Below, piece after piece: positions 32,607 through 41,072 of a stretch of 64,000 nt of DNA. A model generated the notes under the pieces. It was not told where the DNA came from. It ran no database searches and saw only the letters and a list, made by a program, of their open reading frames with translations. The stretch lies in the NCBI RefSeq assembly GCF_019429485.1, contig NZ_JAHXZN010000001.1, positions 930,001 to 994,000 on the forward strand, written 5' to 3'. Positions within the stretch are counted from its first letter, which is position 1, and every line of letters begins with the position of its first letter. The DNA comes from Sphingomonas citri (lineage in GTDB: Bacteria > Pseudomonadota > Alphaproteobacteria > Sphingomonadales > Sphingomonadaceae). The position numbers were made by a program, and so were the translations under genes.

Positions 32607-33962
32607 ATGGGCTCGCGTGACTGCGACGTGCTGATCCTGGGTGCCGGCACCGCCGGGCTGAAGGCCTATAAAGCCGCTGCCGCGCGCGGCGCTCATACGC
32701 TGATCGTCGAGCGTGGCCCCGGCGGCTCGACCTGCACGCTCGTCGGCTGCATGCCGTCCAAGCTGTTGATCGCCGCGGGCCGAGCCGCGAACCAGGCGCG
32801 CGGTGCGGCGGCGTTCGGAGTCGACACCGGCGCGGTCACGGTCGACGCGGCGCGCGTGTGGCAGCGGGTGCGCGCCGAGCGCGACCGCTTCGTCCAGGCC
32901 GTGCTCGACGACTATCACGCCATCCCCGCCGACCGCGTGATCCACGGCGTCGCGCGCTTCTGTGCGGCCGACGCGGTGATGGTCGGCGATACCCGCGTCA
33001 CCGCGCGGCGCGGGATCGTGATCGCGACCGGCGGTCACCCGACCGTGCCCGAGCTGCTCGACCCGGTGCGCCACCTCGTCCGCACGCACGAGACCATCTT
33101 CGATCTCGACGGCCTGCCGCGCGCGCTCGCGGTGCTCGGCGCCGGGCCGCTCGGGCTCGAACTCGGCCAGGCCTTCGCCCGCCTCGGCGTGTCGGTCACG
33201 GTGATCGACGGCGGGGAGAGCGTCGGCGGGCTCAAGGATCCGGCGGTCAACCGGGCCGCGGTCGCGGCGCTCGGGCGTGAGATGACGCTCGCGCTCGGCG
33301 TCGAGGCCGAGGCCTCGGCCAACGACGACGGCCGCGCGCGCCTGACATGGGAGGGCGGCGAGACGACCGTCGACCTGATCCTCGCCGCGACCGGCCGCCC
33401 GCCCAGCCTCGCCGAGCTGGCGTTGGAGACCACCGGGATCGCGCTCGACGAGCACGGCACGCCCGACTTCGATCCGCGCTCGCATCGCTGCGGCGAGAGC
33501 GCGATCTTCGTCGCCGGCGACGCGGGGGCGTGGCGACCGGTGCTCCACGAGGCCGCGCGGGGCGGTCGGATCGCTGGCGACGTCGCCGCCGGCGGGGAGC
33601 CCCCGCGCGAGCTGCCCGCCTTCGCGATCGCCTTCACCGAGCCGAACCTCGTGACGGTCGGATGCGACTTCGAGTCGCTGCCCGAGGGGTCGCGGATCGG
33701 CGCGGCCAAGGTGAGCGACAACGGTCGCGCCACCGTCGACGGCGAGGACCAGGGGCTCGTTCGGCTCTACGGCGACGCCAACGACCGGCTGATCGGCGCG
33801 GCCATCGCGGCACCGGGCGGCGAGCATCTGGGCCATCTCGTCGCGCTGGCGATCGAGCGCGGGACCAACGTGGCGACCTTCGCCGACCAGGCCTGGTATC
33901 ATCCCGCCGTCGAAGAATTGCTCCAGGCGGCGGCGCGCGACCTGCTGGGCGTCGACGACTGA
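32607..33962 (+). CDS. pyridine nucleotide-disulfide oxidoreductase, dihydrolipoamide dehydrogenase-like
   Basis: A 451-residue FAD/NAD flavoprotein. The FAD site is VLILGAGTAGLKAYKAA (residues 8-24). The redox-active pair is Cys43/Cys48 in STCTLVGCMPSK, a variant of the usual GTCxNxGCxPSK. An NAD site (LAVLGAGPLGLELGQAFARLG) lies near residue 173, the second FAD contact is IFVAGDAG, and a C-terminal WYHPAVEE supplies the proton-relay His/Glu. All catalytic elements of the Lpd/glutathione/mercuric reductase group are present, but sequence is well diverged from housekeeping Lpd, and no 2-oxoacid dehydrogenase genes are nearby. The true disulfide substrate is therefore open. Confidence 0.85.
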   Translation: MGSRDCDVLILGAGTAGLKAYKAAAARGAHTLIVERGPGGSTCTLVGCMPSKLLIAAGRAANQARGAAAFGVDTGAVTVDAARVWQRVRAERDRFVQAVLDDYHAIPADRVIHGVARFCAADAVMVGDTRVTARRGIVIATGGHPTVPELLDPVRHLVRTHETIFDLDGLPRALAVLGAGPLGLELGQAFARLGVSVTVIDGGESVGGLKDPAVNRAAVAALGREMTLALGVEAEASANDDGRARLTWEGGETTVDLILAATGRPPSLAELALETTGIALDEHGTPDFDPRSHRCGESAIFVAGDAGAWRPVLHEAARGGRIAGDVAAGGEPPRELPAFAIAFTEPNLVTVGCDFESLPEGSRIGAAKVSDNGRATVDGEDQGLVRLYGDANDRLIGAAIAAPGGEHLGHLVALAIERGTNVATFADQAWYHPAVEELLQAAARDLLGVDD

Positions 33963-34062
33963 GCGGCGCGAAAAACCGGCGGGACCTTCAACGCTGCCGG
34001 TCACGTCCGCGCAACGGGCACGTCGCCGTCGAGCCGGACGACCGCTCCAGCACGCCTCCACA

Positions 34063-34959
34063 TCACACCGCGACGTCGGCCTTTATGGGGCCGTGCGGGT
34101 CATAGCCTTCCACCGCGAAGTCACCGATCGCGTAACCGTCGATCGTGTCGGGTCGTCGCGTAAGGCGCATCCGCGGCACCGTGCGTGGCGGGCGACGTAG
34201 CTGTTCCCGTGCCTGCTCGAGGTGGTTGAGGTAGAGATGCACGTCGCCGCCGACCCAGACCAGCTCGCCCGGCGTGAGACCCGCCTGCTGCGCCAGCATC
34301 AGCTGCAGCGCGGCCGCGCCGACGAAGTTGAATGGCGCGCCGAGCAGCAGGTCGACCGAGCGCTGGTATAGCAGGCAGTTGAGCCGGCCGCCCGAGGCGA
34401 CGTGATATTGGTAGACCATGTGACAGGGAGGCAGCGCCATCGCCCCAAGCTCGGGCACGTTCCAGGCGTGGAACAGCATGCGGCGGCTCGTCGGGTTCTC
34501 GCGCAGGGTGCGGACGAGCTCGGCGATCTGGTCGTACTCGCGACCGTCCGCCCCCAGCCAGCGCCGCCACTGCTTGCCGTAGACCGGACCGAGTTCTCCC
34601 CAGCGCGCGGCGAAATCATCGTCGGTGACGATGCGGCGCTCGAACTCCTCCTGCGCGATCTCTTCGCCCGTCTCGCGGCGATAGGCGTCGAGCGGCCAGT
34701 CGGTCCAGATACGGACGTTGTCGCGCAGCAGCGGCTGGATGTTGGTGCCGCCCGTGAGGAACCACAGCATCTCCTTCACCGCAGTCTTCCAATAGACCCG
34801 CTTGGTGGTGAGGATCGGTGCGGCGCCGTCGGCGAGGTCGAAGCGCAGCATCGCGCCGAAGAGCGAACGCGTGCCGACTCCGGTGCGGTCGAGGCGTTCG
34901 TCGCCGCGCCCGAGCACCTGCGCCATCAGGTCGAGATAGGGCTGTTCTGGATGCGGCAT
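34063..34959 (-). CDS. thyA: thymidylate synthase
   Basis: Classical ThyA (298 residues) methylating dUMP to dTMP with methylenetetrahydrofolate. The catalytic nucleophile is Cys179 in MALPPCHMVYQYHV. Arg/folate contacts appear in DRTGVGTRSLFGAMLRFDL and RRMLFHAWNVPEL, and nucleotide contacts in LYQRSVDLLLGAPFN and HLYLNHLEQ. ATG 34959 (MPHPEQPYLDLM) is the natural start; the open frame upstream runs into noise. An insert around residues 93-118 (RRETGEEIAQEEFERRIVTD) makes it longer than E. coli ThyA (264). It ends convergent with the flavoprotein gene, about 100 bp apart. Confidence 0.96.
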   Translation of the reverse strand: MPHPEQPYLDLMAQVLGRGDERLDRTGVGTRSLFGAMLRFDLADGAAPILTTKRVYWKTAVKEMLWFLTGGTNIQPLLRDNVRIWTDWPLDAYRRETGEEIAQEEFERRIVTDDDFAARWGELGPVYGKQWRRWLGADGREYDQIAELVRTLRENPTSRRMLFHAWNVPELGAMALPPCHMVYQYHVASGGRLNCLLYQRSVDLLLGAPFNFVGAAALQLMLAQQAGLTPGELVWVGGDVHLYLNHLEQAREQLRRPPRTVPRMRLTRRPDTIDGYAIGDFAVEGYDPHGPIKADVAV

Positions 34960-35020
34960 GCCGAGGTGGTAGCGGATGCGGGGGCGGGCGTCATCTCTTC
35001 GGATAGATGCCCTCATCTTC

Positions 35021-35113
35021 TACCATCCCGGCGAACGCCGGGATCCAGTTGGAAAGGCCGGAGTGAAACTCACTAACGTCCCCCAACTGGACCGCGGCGG
35101 TCGCCGGGGTGGA
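35021..35113. repeat. palindromic intergenic element, family D (copy 2)
   Basis: TACCATCCCGGCGAACGCCG and GGATCCAGTTGG on the left mirror CCCAACTGGACCGCGG and CGGTCGCCGGGGTGGAGG on the right. It is about 93 bp, between the methyltransferase gene end and thyA. The left end combines family A-like CATCCCGGC with the family D CCAGTTGG inner arm. Confidence 0.75.
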
Positions 35114-35154
35114 GGGTGTCCCGCATATCAATGGAGGTCTGGTACGGCCTTCCC

Positions 35155-35898
35155 CTACCCCGCCTTCGACTCGTCGTTGATGCGACAGGCGCGGATCGCG
35201 GCCGGGTCGGGCCGCGGCCCCGCCGCGCGGAAGGTCGTGAAATAGCCACCGGCCGAGCGCATTTCGCGAAAGTCGACCTGGGCATAGCCGACCGCGGCGA
35301 ACTCGCACTTGAGCAGCGCCGGGGGCGTGCCGTGGTCGCGCGTCGGGCGGTTGGCATCGACCACCACCACCAGCCCGCCCCGCCGAAGCGACGACCGCAT
35401 CCGCCACAGGAACTCGTACGGCTGCTCGATCTCGTGGTACATGTGCACCATCAGGATCCGGTCGAAGCTGTTCTCGGGCAGCCGCGGGTCGGCCGGCATG
35501 CCGAGCCGCACGCTGACATTCTCGAGCCGCTCGCGCGTGACCCGCTCGGCCAGCGCGTCGCGCACCGCGGGCACGATGTCCTCCGCCAGCACGCGCCCCT
35601 CGGCGCCGACGCGGCTCGCCAGACGGGTGGTGTAATAGCCCTCGCCCGCGCCCAGGTCGGCGACGGTCATGCCCTTGCGGATCTCGGCGAGGTCCATCAC
35701 GCGGCTGGCCTCGTTGAGCCGATCGCGCGCCTCCTCGGTCGACCAGCGCGCCGACACGATCGTCGCCACCGGCCGGTCGGCTTCGGGAAAGGGGCCGGGC
35801 TGCTTGGGCTCGTGCTTGATCAGCGGCTGCGTCCCGTCGCACGCCGCCAGCAGCAGCGTCGCGGCGAGCAGCGCCGAGCGGGCGAGCACGCGCGCCAC
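35155..35898 (-). CDS. class I SAM-dependent methyltransferase with lipoprotein signal
   Basis: A 247-residue protein. Residues 1-20 form a signal sequence with a textbook lipobox (LLLAAC, Cys20), and the mature part is a Rossmann-fold methyltransferase: VADLGAGEGYYTTRLASRVG (motif I, about residues 79-98), the acidic VLAEDIVP, RILMVHMYHEIEQPYEFL (motif IV region), and RRGGLVVVVDANRP. Similar proteins with an exported N-terminus occur in proteobacteria, and how SAM would be available outside the cytoplasm is unclear. It starts at GTG 35898, the base next to the prfB stop, so it is translationally linked to prfB. It is not PrmC, whose NPPY motif is absent. Confidence 0.82.
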   Translation of the reverse strand: MARVLARSALLAATLLLAACDGTQPLIKHEPKQPGPFPEADRPVATIVSARWSTEEARDRLNEASRVMDLAEIRKGMTVADLGAGEGYYTTRLASRVGAEGRVLAEDIVPAVRDALAERVTRERLENVSVRLGMPADPRLPENSFDRILMVHMYHEIEQPYEFLWRMRSSLRRGGLVVVVDANRPTRDHGTPPALLKCEFAAVGYAQVDFREMRSAGGYFTTFRAAGPRPDPAAIRACRINDESKAG

Positions 35899-37026
35899 TT
35901 AGTCGACGTCCTCCACCGCGACCTTCTCACCGGTCACGCGCTGCGACAGCGCCGCCGCCATGAAGGTGTCGAGATCGCCGTCAAGCACGTCGCCCGGCGA
36001 GGTCGAGGTCGCGCCGGTGCGCAGGTCCTTCACCAGCTGATAGGGCTGAAGCACGTAGGAGCGGATCTGGTGGCCCCAGCCGATGTCGGTCTTGGTGGCG
36101 TTCTCGGCATTGCTGATCGCCTCGCGCTCGGCGAGCTCGCGCTCGTAGAGACGCGCGCGCAGCTGGTTGTACGCCTCGGCCTTGTTCTTGTGCTGCGAGC
36201 GCTGGTTCTGGCACTGCACCACGATCCCCGTCGGCAGGTGCGTGATGCGCACCGCGGAGTCGGTGGTGTTGATGTGCTGCCCGCCAGCGCCGGACGCGCG
36301 ATAGGTGTCGATGCGCAGATCGCTCTCGTTGATCTCGACCTCGATGTTGTCGTCGATCACCGGATAGACCCACACGCTCGAGAAGCTGGTGTGGCGGCGC
36401 GCCGCGCTGTCGTACGGGCTGATCCGCACGAGCCGGTGGACGCCCGATTCCACCTTGGCATAGCCATAGGCGTTCTCGCCCTTCACCAGCAGCGTCGCGG
36501 ACTTGATCCCCGCCTGCTCGCCGGCGTGATAGTCGACCAGCTCCACCTTGTAGCCGTGGCGCTCGGCCCAGCGCGTGTACATGCGCTGGAGCATCTCGGC
36601 CCAGTCCTGGCTCTCGGTGCCGCCCGCGCCCGCGTTGATCTCGAGATAGGTGTCATTGGCGTCGGCTTCGCCCGAGAGCAACGCCTTCACCTTGTCGGCC
36701 TGCGCGCGTTCGGCGAGCTGCGCGAGGGCGTCGGTGCCCTCGTCCGCCATCTCGGCGTCGCCCTCGGCCTCGGCCATGTCGATCAGCTCGACCGTGTCCG
36801 CCAGCTCGCGCTCGATCGCGCGGGTCGCGCCGATCGCCTCATCGAGGCGGCGACGCTCGCGCATCACAGCCTGGGCTTCCTTGGGATTGTTCCAGAGCGA
36901 CTGGTCCTCGACGCGCGCGTTGAGCTCGTCGAGCCGGCGCAGCGCGCGGTCCCAGTCGAGCGACTGGCGCAGCAGCGCCAGCGCCGCGTTGATGGTGTCG
37001 ACATGAGCCTGCGCTTCGGCGCGCAT
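35899..37026 (-). CDS. prfB: peptide chain release factor 2
   Basis: RF2 (375 residues) terminates translation at UGA and UAA. The GGQ motif is at about residues 248-250 ([16 protein letters not shown]), and the codon-recognition region reads [17 protein letters not shown], with SPY where E. coli has SPF. Unlike E. coli, the coding frame is continuous: [17 protein letters not shown] spans the position of the usual internal UGA frameshift without a stop, so the autoregulatory +1 frameshift is absent. PBP1A lies upstream on the same strand about 120 bp away. The stop abuts the lipoprotein methyltransferase. Confidence 0.95.
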   Translation of the reverse strand: MRAEAQAHVDTINAALALLRQSLDWDRALRRLDELNARVEDQSLWNNPKEAQAVMRERRRLDEAIGATRAIERELADTVELIDMAEAEGDAEMADEGTDALAQLAERAQADKVKALLSGEADANDTYLEINAGAGGTESQDWAEMLQRMYTRWAERHGYKVELVDYHAGEQAGIKSATLLVKGENAYGYAKVESGVHRLVRISPYDSAARRHTSFSSVWVYPVIDDNIEVEINESDLRIDTYRASGAGGQHINTTDSAVRITHLPTGIVVQCQNQRSQHKNKAEAYNQLRARLYERELAEREAISNAENATKTDIGWGHQIRSYVLQPYQLVKDLRTGATSTSPGDVLDGDLDTFMAAALSQRVTGEKVAVEDVD

Positions 37027-37094
37027 AGGGTATCTCCAGCGGTCACGTCATCCAGCAGGCGCCAGAATCTCGCGCGGCACGGGGATCGCATCGT

Positions 37095-37127
37095 GGCCGG
37101 CGATCCCGGCCGACGCTGGGATGACGA
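37095..37127. repeat. half-copy of a family A-like palindromic arm
   Basis: Between prfB and the PBP1A gene, GGCCGGCGATCCCGGCCG and ACGCTGGGATGACGAAAG resemble a single right arm of family A (ending GGGATGACGAA) with no left arm. It is probably a decayed or solo REP. Confidence 0.5.
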
Positions 37128-37148
37128 AAGAATGTTCAGCCCGACGAC

Positions 37149-39647
37149 TTAGTAGATGCCCCCCTGCCTCTGCAAGAAGTCGCTGTCACTCGCGGGCGCG
37201 CCGGTCGTCCCGGCGCTGGGCGCGGTGCTCGGGGCGGCGGTCGGCCCGACGCGGCGGGCGCGGCGCGCCTCGCTCTGCGGCTTGAACGCCTCCCAGATCA
37301 CCGCGGGCTTGGGATCGTCGCCGGTCGGGAAGGTGCCGTAGACGGGCCGGCCCGAGGCGCGGTCGATCCGCACCATGCGGATCCCCGCGGGCGCGCGGAA
37401 CGGCAGCACGGGCAGGCCCTCATAGGCCTTCTGCGCCCATTCCTTGAATACCGGCACCGCCACCGTGCCGCCCTGCGCGTAGCCGCCGAGGCTGCGCGGC
37501 GTGTCGAAGCCGAGATACAGGCCGGCAATCATCTGCGGCGTGCCGCCGATGAACCACACGTCGGTGGGGCCATTGTTGGTGCCGGTCTTGCCGAACATCG
37601 GGCGGTTCAGATCGCGCAGCGCCGTGGCGGTGCCGCGCTGGATCACGCCCTCGGTGATGTGCACCATCTGATAGGCGCTCATCGCGTCCATCACCTGGTG
37701 GCCGCGGGTCGGCAGGCGCGGCATGGCGCGGCCGTTCCAGTCGGGCATGTTGCAGCCGTCGCAGGCGCGCCAATTCTCGGGCCAGATCACCTGACCGCGC
37801 CGATCCTGCACGAAGTCGATCAGCGTCGGGTCGTGCCAGCGGCCCCAGTTGGCGAGCACGCCGTACGCGTTGACCATCTTCTCGACCGTGGTCTCGCCCG
37901 CGCCCAGCGCGTAGCTGAGATAAGGCGCATAGTCGCCGATCTGCATCCCCTTGATCAGCTTGACGACCTTGCCCATGCCGGTCTGCGCGGCGGTGCGCAC
38001 CGTCATCAGGTTGCGCGACTGCTCGATGCCCCAGCGCATCGTGTGCGGCCCGGCCCCGCGCGAGTTGCCGAAGTTGCGGAAGCATTTGTTGCCCAGCGCG
38101 GCGCCCTGGTAGACGCAGAACGGCCCGTCGACGATGATCGAGGCCGGCGTCATGCCGTTCTCCAGCGCGGCGGAATAGACGATCGGTTTGATCGTCGAGC
38201 CCGGCTGGCGCATCGCCTGGGTGGCGCGGTTGAACGACTGGACGCTGGAGTCGAAGCCGCCCTGCATCGCAAGGATGCGCCCCGTCATCGGCTCCTGCAC
38301 GACGAAGCCGCCCGAGATCTTCGGCACGGAGCGCAGCGCGAAGCGCCGCCCCGCGGGCGCCACCGCGATGATGTCGCCCGGCTCGATCGCGGTGAACGCC
38401 GCGCCGCCGACGTTGCGCACCGGCATCTGCGCGGCGTCGCGCGGCAGCTCGCCGGTGGTGCCGTCGGCGAAGCCGATCCGCCACGCATTGCCATCGCGCG
38501 CGATCGCGATCGCGGCGCGCCAGTCGCTGTAATCGAGCGAGATGTTGGTGTTGAGCAGCGCGCCGTACCATTTGTCGCCGTCCACATCGACGTGGCGGAG
38601 CGGTCCCGACCATCCGCGACCGCTGTCGAAGCGCAGCAGGCCGTTGCGCAGTGCCTCGGCGGCGAAGCCCTGGATGCGCTTGTCGAGCGAGGTGCGCACC
38701 CACAGGCCGCCGGCGTAGACGCTGTGCGGGCCGTCCTGCGACGTCTCGCCGAACTTGTCGATCAGCTCGCGCCGCACCTCCTCGACGAAATAGCCGCCGA
38801 CGCGCTCGAACTTGGGCGTGCGCCGCGTGATCGCGCCGATCGGCTCGGCCGCGGCGACCCGCGCCTGCTCCTGCGTGACGAAGCCGTTGCGCACCATCTC
38901 GCGCAGCACGTAATTGCGCCGCGTCAGCGCGCGATCCGTGTCGCGGAACGGGTCGTAATTGGAAGGGCCCTTAGGCAGGATCGCGAGATACGCCATCTGC
39001 CCCAGCGTCAGCTCGCCCAGTTCCTTGTCGAAATAGGCGTGCGCCGCGGCCTCGACGCCATAGGCGTTGCGACCGAGGAAGATCTGGTTGAGATACAGTT
39101 CGATGATCTGCTGCTTGGTCAGCGTCTCCTCGATCTTGTACGCCAACAACGCCTCGCGGATCTTGCGCGTGGGCGAGTAAGCGTTGCCGATCAGCAAATT
39201 CTTGGCGACCTGCTGGGTGATCGTTGAGCCGCCCTTGGCGCGCTGGCCGCTGCCGAACTTACGCGCATAGTCGAACACCGCACCGGCCAGGCCGGGGAAG
39301 TCGACGCCGTGGTGCTCGAAGAAGGTGCGATCCTCGGCGGCGAGGAACGCCTTCACCAACAGCGGCGGATATTCGTTATAGGCCAGCTCGACCCGGCGCT
39401 CTCGCGCGTAGGAATAGACCGGCGCGCCGTCGGCGCTGCGCACGTTGGTCGGCAGCGGCGGCTCATAGGCCTTGAGCTTCTCGACCGAGGGCAGGTCGCG
39501 CGCGAAAACCAGCCAGAAGACGCCGAAAGCGACGACCAGCAGCGCGAGAAGATAGGTCGCCCAGCGTACCAGCCGGCGCTGCCACAGCCCGCGCAGGCGG
39601 CCGCCGCGCGGGGCCTCTTCGCGTACATCGAGGGGATCGGAAGCCAT
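37149..39647 (-). CDS. mrcA: penicillin-binding protein 1A (bifunctional transglycosylase/transpeptidase)
   Basis: Class A PBP, 832 residues, polymerising and cross-linking peptidoglycan from the inner membrane. There is a cytoplasmic N-tail, then a transmembrane helix at about 30-49. The GT51 domain has the catalytic Glu105 in AAEDRTFFEHHGVD and KGGSTITQQVAKNLL. An OB-like insert follows, then the transpeptidase with Ser484 in RQPGSTIKP and KTGTNNGPTDVWFIGG. The C-terminal tail is proline/threonine/alanine-rich and disordered. Length fits gram-negative PBP1A. It is followed (toward lower coordinates) by prfB; the amidase gene lies upstream on the same strand, 57 bp away, an arrangement common in alphaproteobacteria. 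Confidence 0.95.
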   Translation of the reverse strand: MASDPLDVREEAPRGGRLRGLWQRRLVRWATYLLALLVVAFGVFWLVFARDLPSVEKLKAYEPPLPTNVRSADGAPVYSYARERRVELAYNEYPPLLVKAFLAAEDRTFFEHHGVDFPGLAGAVFDYARKFGSGQRAKGGSTITQQVAKNLLIGNAYSPTRKIREALLAYKIEETLTKQQIIELYLNQIFLGRNAYGVEAAAHAYFDKELGELTLGQMAYLAILPKGPSNYDPFRDTDRALTRRNYVLREMVRNGFVTQEQARVAAAEPIGAITRRTPKFERVGGYFVEEVRRELIDKFGETSQDGPHSVYAGGLWVRTSLDKRIQGFAAEALRNGLLRFDSGRGWSGPLRHVDVDGDKWYGALLNTNISLDYSDWRAAIAIARDGNAWRIGFADGTTGELPRDAAQMPVRNVGGAAFTAIEPGDIIAVAPAGRRFALRSVPKISGGFVVQEPMTGRILAMQGGFDSSVQSFNRATQAMRQPGSTIKPIVYSAALENGMTPASIIVDGPFCVYQGAALGNKCFRNFGNSRGAGPHTMRWGIEQSRNLMTVRTAAQTGMGKVVKLIKGMQIGDYAPYLSYALGAGETTVEKMVNAYGVLANWGRWHDPTLIDFVQDRRGQVIWPENWRACDGCNMPDWNGRAMPRLPTRGHQVMDAMSAYQMVHITEGVIQRGTATALRDLNRPMFGKTGTNNGPTDVWFIGGTPQMIAGLYLGFDTPRSLGGYAQGGTVAVPVFKEWAQKAYEGLPVLPFRAPAGIRMVRIDRASGRPVYGTFPTGDDPKPAVIWEAFKPQSEARRARRVGPTAAPSTAPSAGTTGAPASDSDFLQRQGGIY

Positions 39648-39704
39648 CGCGCACGGCGTTTAGCAGGTTCGCGGCGCGGGGGAAGCCGCGCGCGTCAGTC
39701 GGGG

Positions 39705-40649
39705 TCAGCGCACCGCCAGGCGGCGCGCGAAATACACCTCGACCGCGCGGCGCACCGTCTCCGCGATCTTCTCGCGCCCCGCCTTGCTGTCCAGGAAGGC
39801 GGCGTCCGCGGGGGTCGAGATATAGCCCGTCTCGAACAGCACCGAGGGCATGTCGGGCGCCTTGAGCACCATCAGCGAGGCGGTACGATGGAAGTTCGTC
39901 TTCACCGGCATCAGCGGCTTGGCCTCGCGCCCGAGCAGCCGCGCGAAGCCGGCCGAGGCGTTCATCGTCTCGCGCTGGGTGAGATCGATCAGGATCGAGG
40001 TGACGTCAGCGTCGCGCCCCAGTCGGACGCCCGCGATCACGTCCGACTTGTTCTCGCGCGCCGCCAGCAGCGCCGCCTCCTTATCCGAGGCGACATCGGA
40101 GAGCGTATAGGCGGTCGCGCCGGTCGGCAGGCCGGCGCCGACGCTGTCGCAGTGGACCGAGATGAACAGGTCGGCGCGCAGTCGCCGCGCGATCCCGAAC
40201 CGCTCGCGCAGCGGTATGTAGCGATCGTCGTCGCGGGTCAGCGCCACGCGCGCGCGCCCGCCCTCTACCAGCGCGTCGCGGATCGCCTTGGCGATCTTGA
40301 GCGTCACGTCCTTCTCGCGCAGCGCGGCGCGTGGGTTGACCGCGCCCGGATCGTTGCCGCCGTGTCCGGCGTCGATCACCACCAGCGGGCGGCCCTCGGC
40401 ACCGGCCACCTTGGGCAGGCGCACGCCGCGCGCGGGCGGCGGGACGGGTACCGTGACCTTGTAGCCGTCGCGGTGCGCGTCGCGCTCGGCGCGCGACTTC
40501 CACGGCAGGAAGTCGAGCGACGGCGCATCCGTGTCGGCGTCGCGCGGCATCGCGGCGGCGACCGGCGCGAGCGCCACCGCAGCGGCGAGCGCCAGAGTCG
40601 CGCCGACGCGCGCCGCCAGTCTTCCCCTGCGGTACGTTCGCGGTGTCAT
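39705..40649 (-). CDS. amiC: N-acetylmuramoyl-L-alanine amidase (Amidase_3)
   Basis: Periplasmic zinc amidase (314 residues) splitting septal peptidoglycan between MurNAc and L-Ala. The signal peptide occupies about residues 1-33. A short linker leads to the Amidase_3 domain (about 88-310) with the zinc ligands: His96 in VIDAGHGGNDPG, Glu112 in REKDVTL, and the His of SVHCDS; the catalytic Glu is in VLFETGYIS. An N-terminal AMIN targeting domain is missing or reduced to the short region before residue 88, so it is shorter than E. coli AmiC. GGGAG precedes the ATG. It probably shares an operon with the PBP1A gene downstream. Confidence 0.93.
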   Translation of the reverse strand: MTPRTYRRGRLAARVGATLALAAAVALAPVAAAMPRDADTDAPSLDFLPWKSRAERDAHRDGYKVTVPVPPPARGVRLPKVAGAEGRPLVVIDAGHGGNDPGAVNPRAALREKDVTLKIAKAIRDALVEGGRARVALTRDDDRYIPLRERFGIARRLRADLFISVHCDSVGAGLPTGATAYTLSDVASDKEAALLAARENKSDVIAGVRLGRDADVTSILIDLTQRETMNASAGFARLLGREAKPLMPVKTNFHRTASLMVLKAPDMPSVLFETGYISTPADAAFLDSKAGREKIAETVRRAVEVYFARRLAVR

Positions 40650-41072
40650 CCCCGCTCCCTATCGCCCCGAACCTCACTCCGTGGTTAACGGACTGGGCGG
40701 CGAGAGGAAATAGCAACGTGAATCGTGCCGGTTGATGCGGCGGTTCGGCGATGCTACCGAGATCATGACCGGAATGTTGCGCGATCCACGCGCGACGCAG
40801 CTCCGGCGCCACTGCCCGCCCGGCGCGACGCCGGCCCCGGGTCATCAGGTTGACGCTCGCAATGCCGCACCCCGCCCGACCGCTGCCCCGCCCGGCCTCT
40901 GCCGGCGGTCGCGCGGTCGCGGGTCGCCCCGCCAGCATTTCGCGCGGGGCGGCGCGGCACGCGACAGCAGCACCCATCACCATCCGCGCGGCCGGCCCTC
41001 ACGGGCGGCCGGCAGCGCCCTATCGTCGCGCCGCCGCCCTGCACGGGCGAGACGGCGCGTGGAGACCGTTCA
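40650..41072. promoter_or_regulatory. divergent amiC/rne control region with long rne leader
   Basis: A 423-bp gap between divergent start codons. The amiC-proximal part (40650-40740) is less GC-rich (TTAACGG, GGAAATAGCAACG) and probably holds promoters. The rne-proximal part is very GC-rich with potential hairpins (for example GCGGCCGGCCC-TCAC-GGGCGGCCGGC near 40990-41015), consistent with a structured RNase E 5'-UTR. No gene is supported here; TTGATG at 40732-40737 has only a poor -10 partner, so no promoter is assigned. Confidence 0.45.

Noticed and set aside
40732..40760. Possible sigma-70 promoter for rne (TTGATG with TACCGA)
   Set aside because: The -10 match is too poor to support a call.
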